A stretch of 64,000 nt of DNA, from NCBI RefSeq assembly GCF_000337775.1, contig NZ_AOLQ01000055.1:30375-94374 (forward strand), in the 5' to 3' direction. Origin of the DNA: Haloarcula vallismortis ATCC 29715 (GTDB lineage: Archaea; Halobacteriota; Halobacteria; Halobacteriales; Haloarculaceae). The notes beneath the pieces were generated by a model, which ran no database searches, was not told the DNA's origin, and saw nothing but the letters and a program-made list of their open reading frames with translations. Both the position numbers and the translations under genes were made by a program. Below are positions 35,727 through 43,737 of the stretch, piece by piece; position 1 is the stretch's first letter, and the number at the start of each line of letters is the position of its first letter.

Positions 35727-37178
35727 ATGGAGTACACCGGTCCGACAGACCTGTATATCGGTGGAGAATGGCGAGAAGCGACCAACGGCGACAGCATTGC
35801 AACGGAGGACCCAGCAACTGAACGGACTTACGCAACAGTACAGAAAGCCGAGGCGTCCGATATCGATGCGGCGGTGCAGGCAGCACAGGCGGCCGTCGCA
35901 GACGGTTCAGAGTGGGCGACGATGGACCCGGGAACGCGCCGGGCGAAGCTCCATTCCATGGCCGACGCCATCGAGGCGATGAAAGACGAACTTTCCATGG
36001 TTGAATCCCACGACAACGGGAAAACGCCGTTCGAAGCCGGGCTGGAGATCGACATGGTCACCGATACGTTCCGCCACTACGCCGGGTGGACGGACAAGAT
36101 CCGCGGTGACGAAATCCCCGTCGAAGACGGCCGGCTCAACTACACCGTTCGTGAGCCAGTCGGTGTGACCGCACACATCGCGCCGTGGAACTACCCGTTC
36201 CAGCTCGCCGGCCGCGGCGTGGCACCGGCACTGGCAGCGGGGAACAGCGTTATCCTCAAACCGTCCGCCATGACGCCGCTGTCGGCACTGTATTACGCGA
36301 AAGCCGCAGAAAAAGCGGGTCTTCCGGACGGTGTCGTCAACGTCGTTCCCGGGAAGGGATCCGAGGCTGGTGACGCACTCACCGGGCACGAGGGCGTCGA
36401 CCACGTCACTTTCACCGGGAGTACGGGTGTCGGAAAGACCGTCCAGCGCACCGCTGCCGACGCAGTCGCCGACGTGACGCTCGAACTCGGCGGGAAAGGC
36501 CCGGCCGTTGTGTTCCCGGACGCGGACCTCGATGCCGCCGCCCGCGGCATCCAGTACGGAATCTTCATGAACGCCGGGCAGATGTGCTGGGCGAACTCGC
36601 GTATTGTCGTCCACGAAGACGTCTACGACGAGATGGTCTCCCGAATGGCTGAAATCGCTGAAAACATCCCACTCGGCGGCGGCATCGACGACGATGGCCA
36701 GATGGGACCAGTCGTCAGCGCGGGCCAGCAACAGGAGATTCTCGACTACATCGAGACCGGCAAGCAGGAAGGAGCAACTGTCGTGGCCGGCGGCGGCGTT
36801 CCTGCAGACAGAGATACCGGTCACTTCGTCGAGCCGACCGTCTTTGCCGACGTGGACAACGAGATGACGATTGCACAGGAGGAGATTTTCGGTCCCGTTC
36901 TCACCGCAATCGAAGTTAGCGACGAAGAAGCGGCCGTCGAGGTCGCGAACGACTCACCGTTTGGCCTCACCGCCTGTGTCTGGACGAACGACCTGACTCG
37001 CGCACACACCGTCACAGACAGGCTTGACTACGGGATGGTGATGGTCAACGAGACGCCCAACACCTGGCCACAGACCCCCTTTGGTGGCACGAAACAGAGC
37101 GGCCACGGCCGCGCACAGGGTGAGCAGGCCATCGAGAGCTACACAGAGGTCAAAAACGTCCACATCAACCTTGGCTGA
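35727..37178 (+). CDS. aldehyde dehydrogenase (phenylacetaldehyde- or PaaZ-type)
   Basis: A 483-residue NAD(P)-dependent aldehyde dehydrogenase. The cofactor-binding FTGSTGVGKTVQ, the glutamate in LELGGKGPAVVF (near 250) and the catalytic cysteine in NAGQMCWANSR (near 284) are present, as are EEIFGPVL and FGGTKQSGHGR. It looks like the betaine/phenylacetaldehyde group. Two roles fit: oxidising phenylacetaldehyde from the amine oxidase to phenylacetate, or the semialdehyde from ring opening as half of a split PaaZ. Sequence alone does not decide. Confidence 0.9.
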   Translation: MEYTGPTDLYIGGEWREATNGDSIATEDPATERTYATVQKAEASDIDAAVQAAQAAVADGSEWATMDPGTRRAKLHSMADAIEAMKDELSMVESHDNGKTPFEAGLEIDMVTDTFRHYAGWTDKIRGDEIPVEDGRLNYTVREPVGVTAHIAPWNYPFQLAGRGVAPALAAGNSVILKPSAMTPLSALYYAKAAEKAGLPDGVVNVVPGKGSEAGDALTGHEGVDHVTFTGSTGVGKTVQRTAADAVADVTLELGGKGPAVVFPDADLDAAARGIQYGIFMNAGQMCWANSRIVVHEDVYDEMVSRMAEIAENIPLGGGIDDDGQMGPVVSAGQQQEILDYIETGKQEGATVVAGGGVPADRDTGHFVEPTVFADVDNEMTIAQEEIFGPVLTAIEVSDEEAAVEVANDSPFGLTACVWTNDLTRAHTVTDRLDYGMVMVNETPNTWPQTPFGGTKQSGHGRAQGEQAIESYTEVKNVHINLG

Positions 37179-37290
37179 ATCTCCCACCGACGAGTCGTGG
37201 GCGGACCGCCAGTAACAGTTGCATGGATAGAACCGCTGCTCTGTTTCACAGTATGGACCCTCGAAGGCAGCTCTAACGAGTAAGACCTGC

Positions 37291-37458
37291 TTACTCGAAC
37301 TTCTTGAACTGCTGTAAGCACTCGTTGCAGTAATGAATCGACTGGCACCGCGATGGCCCGCGTGGGTGTTTCCGCTCGGTGTCGGTCGAGTTACAGTACG
37401 GGCACTCAGCGCCCGTCTGTTCGCCGCTGGTCGTGACGCTGGGGTCTGGTTCACTCAT
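37291..37458 (-). CDS. stand-alone zinc ribbon of PaaD (55 residues)
   Basis: The small protein reads as a PaaD C-terminal zinc-binding domain: cysteines at 19 and 22 (ECPYCNSTDTERKHP), C38 in GPSRCQSIHYC, then C44 and C47 with the tail LQQFKKFE, which matches the end of bacterial PaaD. Its ATG overlaps the stop of the preceding paaD by ATGA (37455-37458), so both are translated together. It is thus a separately encoded half of PaaD, the maturation factor of the phenylacetyl-CoA epoxidase. The gene is easily overlooked because of its size. Confidence 0.85.
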   Translation of the reverse strand: MSEPDPSVTTSGEQTGAECPYCNSTDTERKHPRGPSRCQSIHYCNECLQQFKKFE

Positions 37459-37889
37459 CCGTCGAAACTCATTCCGAAGTCCCGCAGCGCTTCTTTGCCC
37501 TGGTCTGTGACCAGATCAATCGACCAGTCCGGAGACCAGACAAGGCGGATCGAAGCGGTCTCGATTCCGTCGACGCTCTCGGCGGCCGCCTCGACTTCAT
37601 CGAGGATGATCTCGCGCGCCGGACAGCCGCTGTAGGTGAGCGTCATGTCGACTGTAACGTCGCCGTCGGACACGTCGAGCCCGTATATGAGCCCCAGATC
37701 GACAATACTGACTGGCATCTCCGGGTCCTCGACCTGATACAGGGCCGCCCACACATCACGCTCAATGCCGTCAGCATCCTCGCCCGTGGCTGGCACGTCG
37801 TCCGCTGCGTGGTCTTTCGTCTCGTAGTCGGTATACGAGCACGCAGTGGCATCAGCGTCCCCGCGTGGCCGGTCGTAGTCACTACTCAT
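37455..37889 (-). CDS. paaD: PaaD, MIP18/DUF59 part
   Basis: The 144-residue protein has the DUF59 domain (about 45-140) with MPVSIVDLGLIYGLDV and the iron-sulfur-related cysteine motif LTYSGCPAREIIL, as in the N-terminal domain of bacterial PaaD. The zinc ribbon that normally ends PaaD is absent and is supplied by the next gene. A disordered polar leader of about 40 residues is extra. It overlaps paaC by eight bases. Its role is probably assembly or metal loading of the PaaABC epoxidase. Confidence 0.9.
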   Translation of the reverse strand: MSSDYDRPRGDADATACSYTDYETKDHAADDVPATGEDADGIERDVWAALYQVEDPEMPVSIVDLGLIYGLDVSDGDVTVDMTLTYSGCPAREIILDEVEAAAESVDGIETASIRLVWSPDWSIDLVTDQGKEALRDFGMSFDG

Positions 37890-38715
37890 CGTCGTCCGCC
37901 ATTATCAGCGTCGCTTTGTCACGCCCCAGATTTCGGTAACTGGCAGTCATTTCGTCGTGGAGGTCATGCCAGTGGTCAGTGTGTTCGTTATCCCGGCCTG
38001 CCGGCGTTGCAGGGGTAGCGTCGGTCGGCACGTCGAACCCAAGTCCAGTCAGGAACGAGTCGACGCGTGTCTCCCATTCGGTACGCATCTCGTCGAGGGT
38101 CATCGTTCGGATGCCCAGTCGTTCGATGTCGTTCTCTACGTCGCCGACAGGTTCGAACAATGTGAGGGCATACGGATAGAGCTCATCGATAGCCGCCTGA
38201 ACGCGTTCGCCGGCTTCGTCGTCCAGTGCCATCCGGTCCAGCCAGCTTTCGGCGTGTTCAAGATGATAGCCTTCCTCGCCCTGAATACGACTTGTTCTGT
38301 TCCGGATGATCTCGTACGATGAGTTCTCAAGCGCGGAGAGGCGGATGTCTTCGGCAACGTCGTAGAAGTACGCTCTGACGATGGCGTCGGCCCAGTCACC
38401 TTCCGCGAACGGTAACTCGACGAGCGTGCTGTGCTGGAAGTCGCTGGGGTCGCTCTCGTAGATGAGCGACTCCTCGGAATAGCCGAGTTGCTGCACTGCG
38501 TCGTACCACAGTCGTGCGTGCCCCAGTTCGTCCTGTGCGTTGTTCGAAATCGAGAGGTCCGATTCAAGCGTCGGCGCACGCACCTGCCAGAAGGTGTAGC
38601 GTTCAGCCTGAATGAACTCGTCATCAGCAAGTCGGAGCAGCTGTGCCTCGACTGCGCGCTGTTCTTCCTCGGAGAGGTCGGCTGGACCGCCGAGGTCGGA
38701 TTCCGTTGTTGCCAT
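37882..38715 (-). CDS. paaC: phenylacetyl-CoA epoxidase structural subunit PaaC
   Basis: The 277-residue ferritin-like subunit pairs with PaaA but does not carry the working diiron site. Helix segments LLRLADDEFIQAERYTFWQVRAP and NAQDELGHARLWYDAVQ match PaaC, as does GEEGYHLEHAESWLDRM. It abuts paaB (one base overlap) and overlaps paaD. Length is slightly above that of E. coli (248) because of an acidic tail. Confidence 0.93.
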   Translation of the reverse strand: MATTESDLGGPADLSEEEQRAVEAQLLRLADDEFIQAERYTFWQVRAPTLESDLSISNNAQDELGHARLWYDAVQQLGYSEESLIYESDPSDFQHSTLVELPFAEGDWADAIVRAYFYDVAEDIRLSALENSSYEIIRNRTSRIQGEEGYHLEHAESWLDRMALDDEAGERVQAAIDELYPYALTLFEPVGDVENDIERLGIRTMTLDEMRTEWETRVDSFLTGLGFDVPTDATPATPAGRDNEHTDHWHDLHDEMTASYRNLGRDKATLIMADDDE

Positions 38716-39242
38716 TAGATCTCACCTCGCTGTTTTTCCGCTTCGATCTGCTCAGACTCGGAGGCTTCGACCTCCTCAGCGGCCGGATTGACGTTGTACG
38801 TCTGTGCGAACCGGTAGGACTTGTTGGTCGTCCCACCGAAGCTCACGTCATCCTCGGTGACTTCGCCGATGTACTGGTGCTGTACGACCCAGAGACTGTT
38901 GGGGTCGTCATCGGTGAACGCCGCAATCGCCGCCTGTTCTGCCTCAGTGGTGCTATCGGCTTCGACATCACCGCAGTGCGTGTGATACCCGCCGGGCTGG
39001 TCCTGCCGGAAGACAGCCCACGGTGCCCCGGCGCTGTCCCCGACCTCTTCGTGTCCCTCTGCGTCAGGGTCGACCTGTGTGATTTTCTCCTGTGGGGCAA
39101 CCCAGAGCGCGTGGGTCGGCTTCCGCCGTCCGTGCTGGATGACAGAGAACTGCTTTGCCATCTCTCGGTCGGGGGCGTGGACGTCCCGGCAGTGAACGAA
39201 ATCTGCGTCCGGACTCTGTTGTCGGAATACTTCCCAGATCAT
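38715..39242 (-). CDS. paaB: phenylacetyl-CoA epoxidase subunit PaaB, internally duplicated
   Basis: PaaB bridges PaaAC units in the bacterial epoxidase and is about 95 residues long. This protein has 175 residues with two PaaB units: residues 2-57 (EVFRQ, HCRDVHA, LWVAPQEKITQV) and 74-128 (AVFRQ, HCGDVEA, LWVVQHQYIGEV), joined by an acidic linker. The C-terminal 45 residues (SYRFAQTYN, then a Glu-rich tail) resemble the normal end of PaaB. I start at the ATG at 39242, which directly follows the paaA stop. Most likely it builds the same bridge from one chain. Confidence 0.9.
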   Translation of the reverse strand: MIWEVFRQQSPDADFVHCRDVHAPDREMAKQFSVIQHGRRKPTHALWVAPQEKITQVDPDAEGHEEVGDSAGAPWAVFRQDQPGGYHTHCGDVEADSTTEAEQAAIAAFTDDDPNSLWVVQHQYIGEVTEDDVSFGGTTNKSYRFAQTYNVNPAAEEVEASESEQIEAEKQRGEI

Positions 39243-39247
39243 TGTTC

Positions 39248-40189
39248 TCAGTCCGCTGCCTGTGACTGCGGGCCGCTGTTCGTGGTCGTCTGGTCGTCCA
39301 TCATGTCGCGGACCCACTGCACCGCTTCCTGCGCCTGCCGGCGACCGCTGATCTGTTCGATGCTGCCGTCGTATTCGTTCTGTGAGACAGTGAAGAACTC
39401 GTCCCAGTCGAGGTCGTCTTCGACGACCTCGTAGGTCCCGTCACCGTTGTCCCTGATGCGTGGCTCATCAGGCATCTCCAGTCCGTATTTCTTGGCTTTC
39501 GGGATGTACGTGTTCAGGAACGCGTTCCGAAGTTCGTCGTTCGTACACGTCTTCAGCCCGACCTCCGCGGCGAAGTCGTGATGGGTGCTCTGGTCGTCGG
39601 TCGGGCCGAAGAACTGCAGGATTCGGGGCCACCACTCTTCGAAGGCCTCCTGCACCATGCGCTGTTCCTTCCGGGACCCGTTCATCAGTTCGCGGAGAAT
39701 CGACTCACCGTGCTTGACGTGCATCCCCTCTTCGAAGCAGATCTTGTCCATCGCGTGGGCGTATGGCTCCCAGCTGGACTTTTTCAGGGTCGCCTGGCGG
39801 CGCATTGCGGCCCCATCGACGAAGAAAGCGATCATCGGCGTCTCGACGTAGCTCTCCATCGGATAATGGAAGCAGTTCAGGAACTTTCCGTCCCCGTTTG
39901 CCAGGTCGTCAAGCATCTCTTCACGGGTCTTGATTCCGAGCGACTCCGCCGCTCGGTAGAGCATCTGCCCGTGACCGATTTCGTCCTGCACCTTCGCGCT
40001 GAAGGCCATCTTTCGCTCGATACTCGGTGCTTTTCTGATGAAGGGCCGTTCGAGGAACGCCCCCATGATTTCGCTGTTGGCGTGGAACTCGAGCATCCGC
40101 GTCGCTGCCTTCCGATACTCTTCGGGGAGGTCGTCTTTCGGACTGAATTCCCGGGGTCCGGCGCGGGCTTTGGTTTCGTCGACGTTCAT
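39248..40189 (-). CDS. paaA: phenylacetyl-CoA epoxidase catalytic subunit PaaA
   Basis: The 313-residue diiron oxygenase subunit epoxidises the aromatic ring of phenylacetyl-CoA with O2. The diiron ligands are recognisable in KVQDEIGHGQMLYRAAESLG (E-x-x-H, near 87) and in CFEEGMHVKHGESIL (near 150), and the flanking FIRKAPSIERKM and GAAMRRQATLKKSSWEPYAH segments match PaaA. It heads the operon paaA, paaB, paaC, paaD and the small zinc ribbon. A candidate TATA (CTATATAG, 40233-40240) lies about 45-50 bases upstream. Confidence 0.94.
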   Translation of the reverse strand: MNVDETKARAGPREFSPKDDLPEEYRKAATRMLEFHANSEIMGAFLERPFIRKAPSIERKMAFSAKVQDEIGHGQMLYRAAESLGIKTREEMLDDLANGDGKFLNCFHYPMESYVETPMIAFFVDGAAMRRQATLKKSSWEPYAHAMDKICFEEGMHVKHGESILRELMNGSRKEQRMVQEAFEEWWPRILQFFGPTDDQSTHHDFAAEVGLKTCTNDELRNAFLNTYIPKAKKYGLEMPDEPRIRDNGDGTYEVVEDDLDWDEFFTVSQNEYDGSIEQISGRRQAQEAVQWVRDMMDDQTTTNSGPQSQAAD

Positions 40190-40277
40190 ATCTATCCTAT
40201 AGATTGTGAGGAATTATCTTACTAATTTGCCCCTATATAGACGGGTTTTATAAGTATATCCGCACTTATACGAGGTA
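40190..40277. promoter_or_regulatory. divergent promoter paaA / HTH-10 gene with perfect 7-7 inverted repeat
   Basis: TATAAGT at 40249-40255 and ACTTATA at 40264-40270 form a perfect inverted repeat with an 8-base spacer. It overlaps the TATA box (40247-40254) about 25-30 bases before the HTH-10 ATG at 40278. CTATATAG at 40233-40240 is the likely TATA of paaA. The arrangement suggests that the regulator controls itself and paaA. Confidence 0.6.
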
Positions 40278-40952
40278 ATGATAGAGGAGTGTCTCATGGT
40301 CGAGTTTCGCATCGAGGGCGACGACTGCCCGCTGGCGGATGCGAGCAGTGCCACGGGGACATCCATCGAGGCGGCCCCGCCTCTCCTCCGAGATGATCAT
40401 AACGTATTGTTGCGGTTCAGCACTCGGGGGGGTGAGGAGCTCAGTGACTACCTCGACGGCGACGACCGGATCCGCTATCTCTACCAGTCAGTTACCGACG
40501 GTCGGTACAATTACCGGTGTCTGTCGCTCCAGCAGTGTGTTGTACATAAACTCATCAGCGCGGGTTTCATGGTTGAGTCACTGACGTATCGGGACGGAAA
40601 CGCAATCTTAGCTGGCGCTGTAGTGGGCCACGACATTCTCCAGACGGTCATGGAGACGGCCGGTGAAACTGTCGGCGTGAAACTACAGCGCGTGTACGCA
40701 CTGCGTGCAACAGAGGACGCGTCTATCGCACAGCAGTGGGACCTGACCCCAGCACAGGCGGAAAGTCTCCGCTACGCGGTCGAGATGGGTTACTTCGTCG
40801 TCCCACGACAGACCACCGCTAGTGAAGTCGCCGCCGAGCTCGGTATCAGTAAGTCCGCGTTCCTCGAACGACTCCACCGCGCACAGCACTCGCTTTTCAC
40901 ACAGCTGTTCGGCGATGCCGACGGAGGCCGTCCGGGCGACAGCAAAGAGTGA
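40278..40952 (+). CDS. HTH-10 (bacterio-opsin-activator type) regulator of paa genes
   Basis: A 224-residue haloarchaeal regulator. The N-terminal 150 residues are a beta-rich domain of the kind usually fused to HTH-10; the C-terminal HTH-10 domain (about 155-215) shows LTPAQAESLRYAVEMGYF, then ASEVAAELGISKSAFLERL, the usual pattern. It is divergent from paaA with an inverted repeat over its own promoter, so local and autogenous control are likely. The start at 40278 fits the TATA spacing; an internal ATG at 40296 is the alternative. Confidence 0.85.
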   Translation: MIEECLMVEFRIEGDDCPLADASSATGTSIEAAPPLLRDDHNVLLRFSTRGGEELSDYLDGDDRIRYLYQSVTDGRYNYRCLSLQQCVVHKLISAGFMVESLTYRDGNAILAGAVVGHDILQTVMETAGETVGVKLQRVYALRATEDASIAQQWDLTPAQAESLRYAVEMGYFVVPRQTTASEVAAELGISKSAFLERLHRAQHSLFTQLFGDADGGRPGDSKE

Positions 40953-41011
40953 CACGAACTGCTGTCCGAGCGACGACGGACAGTAAAGTGCCCGGGCGTG
41001 TGAGTACGACC

Positions 41012-41773
41012 ATGCGCGTTGAAGACGGCGCTGTTCGACGGATCGTATTCGACCGTCCCGATGTCAAAAACGCGATGACCGGGGCGGTCGCAGCTGAGCT
41101 CGCTGATGCGCTCGCTGACCTCGACCCGGCGACGCACGACGCCATCCTCCTCACCGGCGACGGCGATGCGTTCAGTGCCGGCGGGGATATCGAGGCGATG
41201 AGCGAGCGCGAGGAATCGACACCGGAAGCCTACGAGCGAGTCCGGACGACACTGGGCCGGGTGGCAAGCAATATCCTCGCAGCCCCGGTGCCTGTCGTCG
41301 CGAAAGTCAACGGCGATGCAGTCGGTGCCGGGCTGTCGCTCGTGGCTGTCGCTGATTTCGCGTACGCCGCCCAGTCCGCCCGGTTCGGTGCGTCGTTCAT
41401 CAGCGTCGGCCTCGTGCCGGATATGGGCGCGACCGCGATACTCCCCCGGCTCATCGGGCTCAGGAAAACAAAAGAGCTCGCGTTCACCGGGAAGCTGATC
41501 GACGCCGAGGCCGCCGCCGAGATGGACCTGATCAACGAGGCGGTCGAACCGGCCGAACTCGATGCGCGGACGGCCGACCTGCTGGAAACGCTTCGGGCAC
41601 AACCGACGGCGAACCTCGGGCTGGCGAAGGAGGCGATTCACGACAACATCGGCCAGTCCCTGCAATCCGGGCTGCGCCGAGAGGCACGCATCCAGTCACT
41701 GGCGTACGATACGCCGGCTCATTCACGTGGTGTCGAGGCGTTTCTGGACGGACGCACCCCGGATTTCGACTAG
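41012..41773 (+). CDS. paaG: PaaG-like enoyl-CoA isomerase (crotonase family)
   Basis: The 253-residue crotonase lacks the first catalytic glutamate (VGAGLSLVAVADFAYA) and has an aspartate in VGLVPDMGATAILPRLIG, the arrangement of PaaG, which isomerises 1,2-epoxyphenylacetyl-CoA to oxepin-CoA and later shifts a double bond. Oxyanion-hole segment FSAGGDIEAM is intact. It follows the HTH-10 regulator by 59 bases on the same strand. I start at the ATG at 41012. The PaaG-type residue pattern together with the neighbours makes this the best candidate for the ring isomerase. Confidence 0.87.
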   Translation: MRVEDGAVRRIVFDRPDVKNAMTGAVAAELADALADLDPATHDAILLTGDGDAFSAGGDIEAMSEREESTPEAYERVRTTLGRVASNILAAPVPVVAKVNGDAVGAGLSLVAVADFAYAAQSARFGASFISVGLVPDMGATAILPRLIGLRKTKELAFTGKLIDAEAAAEMDLINEAVEPAELDARTADLLETLRAQPTANLGLAKEAIHDNIGQSLQSGLRREARIQSLAYDTPAHSRGVEAFLDGRTPDFD

Positions 41774-42645
41774 CGGTCGAAAAAGTCCTGGGCGTTTTCG
41801 AACAGAATCTTCCGCTGGACATCGGTGTCAAAGTCGGTGTCGCGAGCGAACGATTCGAGCCACGTTTCGGGGTCAATCATCGGATAATCGGTGCCGAACA
41901 TCACCTTGTCTTTGAGGACTGTGCCGGCGTAATGAAGTACTTGGTCGTCGATATACTTCGGCACCCAGCCCGAGAGGTCCATGTAGACGTTGCCCTTCTG
42001 CTGGCAGATCGCCAACTGTTCTTTCTCCCAGGGGAAGGCGGGATGGGCGATAAGGATGTCGAGGTCCGGATGGGCGGCGGCCACGTCGTCGATAAGCATC
42101 GGATTGCCGTATTTGACTTTCAGGCCCCGGCCGCCGGCGCTACAGGCACCCAGTGTCGAGTTCCCGCCGTGGAAGACGACGGGAACGCCGAGGTCTTCGA
42201 TAGTACTCCAGAGATGGTCGTGGCGTTCGTCCGAGGGGTCAAAGCCCTGTGCGATCTGCTGGAACTTGAACCCCGAGAGGTCCAGGTCCTCGACGCACCG
42301 GACCGCCTCCTGCACGCAGTCGTCTTTCAACGGGTCGACGCTTCCGAAGCCAACGAAGAAGTCGGGATACTCGTCCCGGACCTCGGCGACGTAGTCGTTG
42401 GGGACGGGCGGGTTCCCGGTGTTCGTCTCCGCGTCCCAGCCAAGCAGGACAGCGCCACCGACACCTGCCTCGTGGTACTCCGCGAGCATCTCTTCGTAGT
42501 CCCACGTCTCCAAGTCAGTCCCAAAGCGGTCGGCGGCGTCTTGCATCATTTCGCCGCCGGCGTCGTGGAGGAACTCACTGGTCGGCTGATGCGCGTGCGT
42601 GTCGAATAGTTGCCTGTCGGCGACGCCGGGGAGGTCGGTTGTCAC
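41770..42645 (-). CDS. amidohydrolase-family (ACMSD-like) hydrolase or decarboxylase
   Basis: A 291-residue TIM-barrel protein of the amidohydrolase-2 group. The metal site is visible: HAHQPT (near 17-19), VFHGGN (near 168), ILIAHPAFPWEKE (near 200) and FGTDYPMID (near 255). Relatives decarboxylate aromatic or muconate-type acids (ACMSD, resorcylate decarboxylases) or hydrolyse lactones and amides. It converges with paaG with a four-base overlap of the coding ends. Its substrate is unknown; an aromatic or cyclic acid is suggested by location. Confidence 0.75.
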   Translation of the reverse strand: MTTDLPGVADRQLFDTHAHQPTSEFLHDAGGEMMQDAADRFGTDLETWDYEEMLAEYHEAGVGGAVLLGWDAETNTGNPPVPNDYVAEVRDEYPDFFVGFGSVDPLKDDCVQEAVRCVEDLDLSGFKFQQIAQGFDPSDERHDHLWSTIEDLGVPVVFHGGNSTLGACSAGGRGLKVKYGNPMLIDDVAAAHPDLDILIAHPAFPWEKEQLAICQQKGNVYMDLSGWVPKYIDDQVLHYAGTVLKDKVMFGTDYPMIDPETWLESFARDTDFDTDVQRKILFENAQDFFDR

Positions 42646-42861
42646 AGAGGGAGCTTTTACCCAATATCATAAAAATCCATGCCTGTTTGTACTGTGCAGA
42701 ATACCGCCGGAGTGAACGCGTACTCGTGACACCACCAGCTGAGTCGAGAAGCGCCGCTGCTGACAGCGACAGACAGAGGGCTCGTCAGTAGCACGGTCAC
42801 CCCCGGTATGGCCGGGCGTCTATCCCCTACCATCTTACTACTGGGGGGTGAAGCCACCGCC

Positions 42862-43695
42862 ATGGTTCGTCGCAGTGTGCTGTTCGCACCGGGTGACAAC
42901 GCGGAGTTGATGCGGAAAGCGGCTGGTGGCGACGCTGACGTGGTCGTTTTCGACCTCGAAGACGCGGTTGCACCGGCTGATAAAGAACAGGCGCGTAAAT
43001 CTGTGCAGTCAGTACTCTCGGCTGTCAGTTCGGACAGCCACATCTGCGTTCGCATCAATCCCGTCGGAGTCAGTGCCACAGCCGACCTCGCTGCGATACT
43101 GACGGACGCCGGGCCTGACAGCGTGATGTTACCGAAGGCCGGGTCCGCCGAGGACATCGAAGCACTGGAACGGCTCCTCAGAGAACACGATACGGACCTC
43201 CCAGTGCTTGCGCTGGTCGAATCAGCCGCCGGCGTCCTCAACGCGGCAGAGATTGCAGCCGCCGATGCCACTGATGCCCTCCTGTTCGGGGCCGAGGACC
43301 TGGCGGCCGACATCGGTGCGAGTCGGACCAGCGACGGACGGGAGGTGCTCTATGCGCGCCAGCGAGTCGTCGTCGCGGCCAGCGCCGCCGGAGTCGATGC
43401 AATCGATACGATTTACCCAGACTACGGCGATTTAGACGGCCTCCGCGAAGCGACTGAGTTTGCTGCCCAGCTGGGGTACGACGGGAAAATGGCGATCCAT
43501 CCGGATCAGGTCCCGGTCATCAACGACGCGTTCACACCGAGTGACGAGGATATCGCCTGGGCCGAACGCGTCGTCACGGCCGCCGATGAGACAGATGCCG
43601 GCGTTTTTGAGGTCGACGGGGAGATGATCGACGCACCGCTTATCGCACAGGCAGAACGTGTCCTCGAACGCGCTCGCGAAGCAGGTCAACGGTAG
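42862..43695 (+). CDS. CitE-like CoA-ester lyase (HpcH/HpaI family)
   Basis: The 277-residue CitE-like aldolase cleaves a beta-hydroxyacyl-CoA. Typical motifs are RRSVLFAPGDNAELMRKA, DLEDAVAPADKEQAR (with metal ligands), CVRINPVG, and LFGAEDLAADIG; the end has GKMAIHPDQVPVIN. Without citrate lyase alpha and gamma subunits it is not part of citrate lyase. Its neighbours (MaoC, biotin carboxylase set, acyl-CoA dehydrogenase) are those of mycobacterial Rv2498c, a lyase for HMG-CoA and citramalyl-CoA. A malyl/methylmalyl-CoA lyase role is possible, too. I start at the ATG at 42862. Confidence 0.83.
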   Translation: MVRRSVLFAPGDNAELMRKAAGGDADVVVFDLEDAVAPADKEQARKSVQSVLSAVSSDSHICVRINPVGVSATADLAAILTDAGPDSVMLPKAGSAEDIEALERLLREHDTDLPVLALVESAAGVLNAAEIAAADATDALLFGAEDLAADIGASRTSDGREVLYARQRVVVAASAAGVDAIDTIYPDYGDLDGLREATEFAAQLGYDGKMAIHPDQVPVINDAFTPSDEDIAWAERVVTAADETDAGVFEVDGEMIDAPLIAQAERVLERAREAGQR

Positions 43696-43737
43696 CCAAC
43701 GGCAACACCTATCTGAGACTCGACTGTGCTGTCGTGT

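Noticed and set aside
42862..43695. CitE-like protein as a subunit of citrate lyase.
   Set aside because: No citrate lyase alpha or acyl-carrier subunit is present; the neighbours fit a CoA-ester lyase instead.
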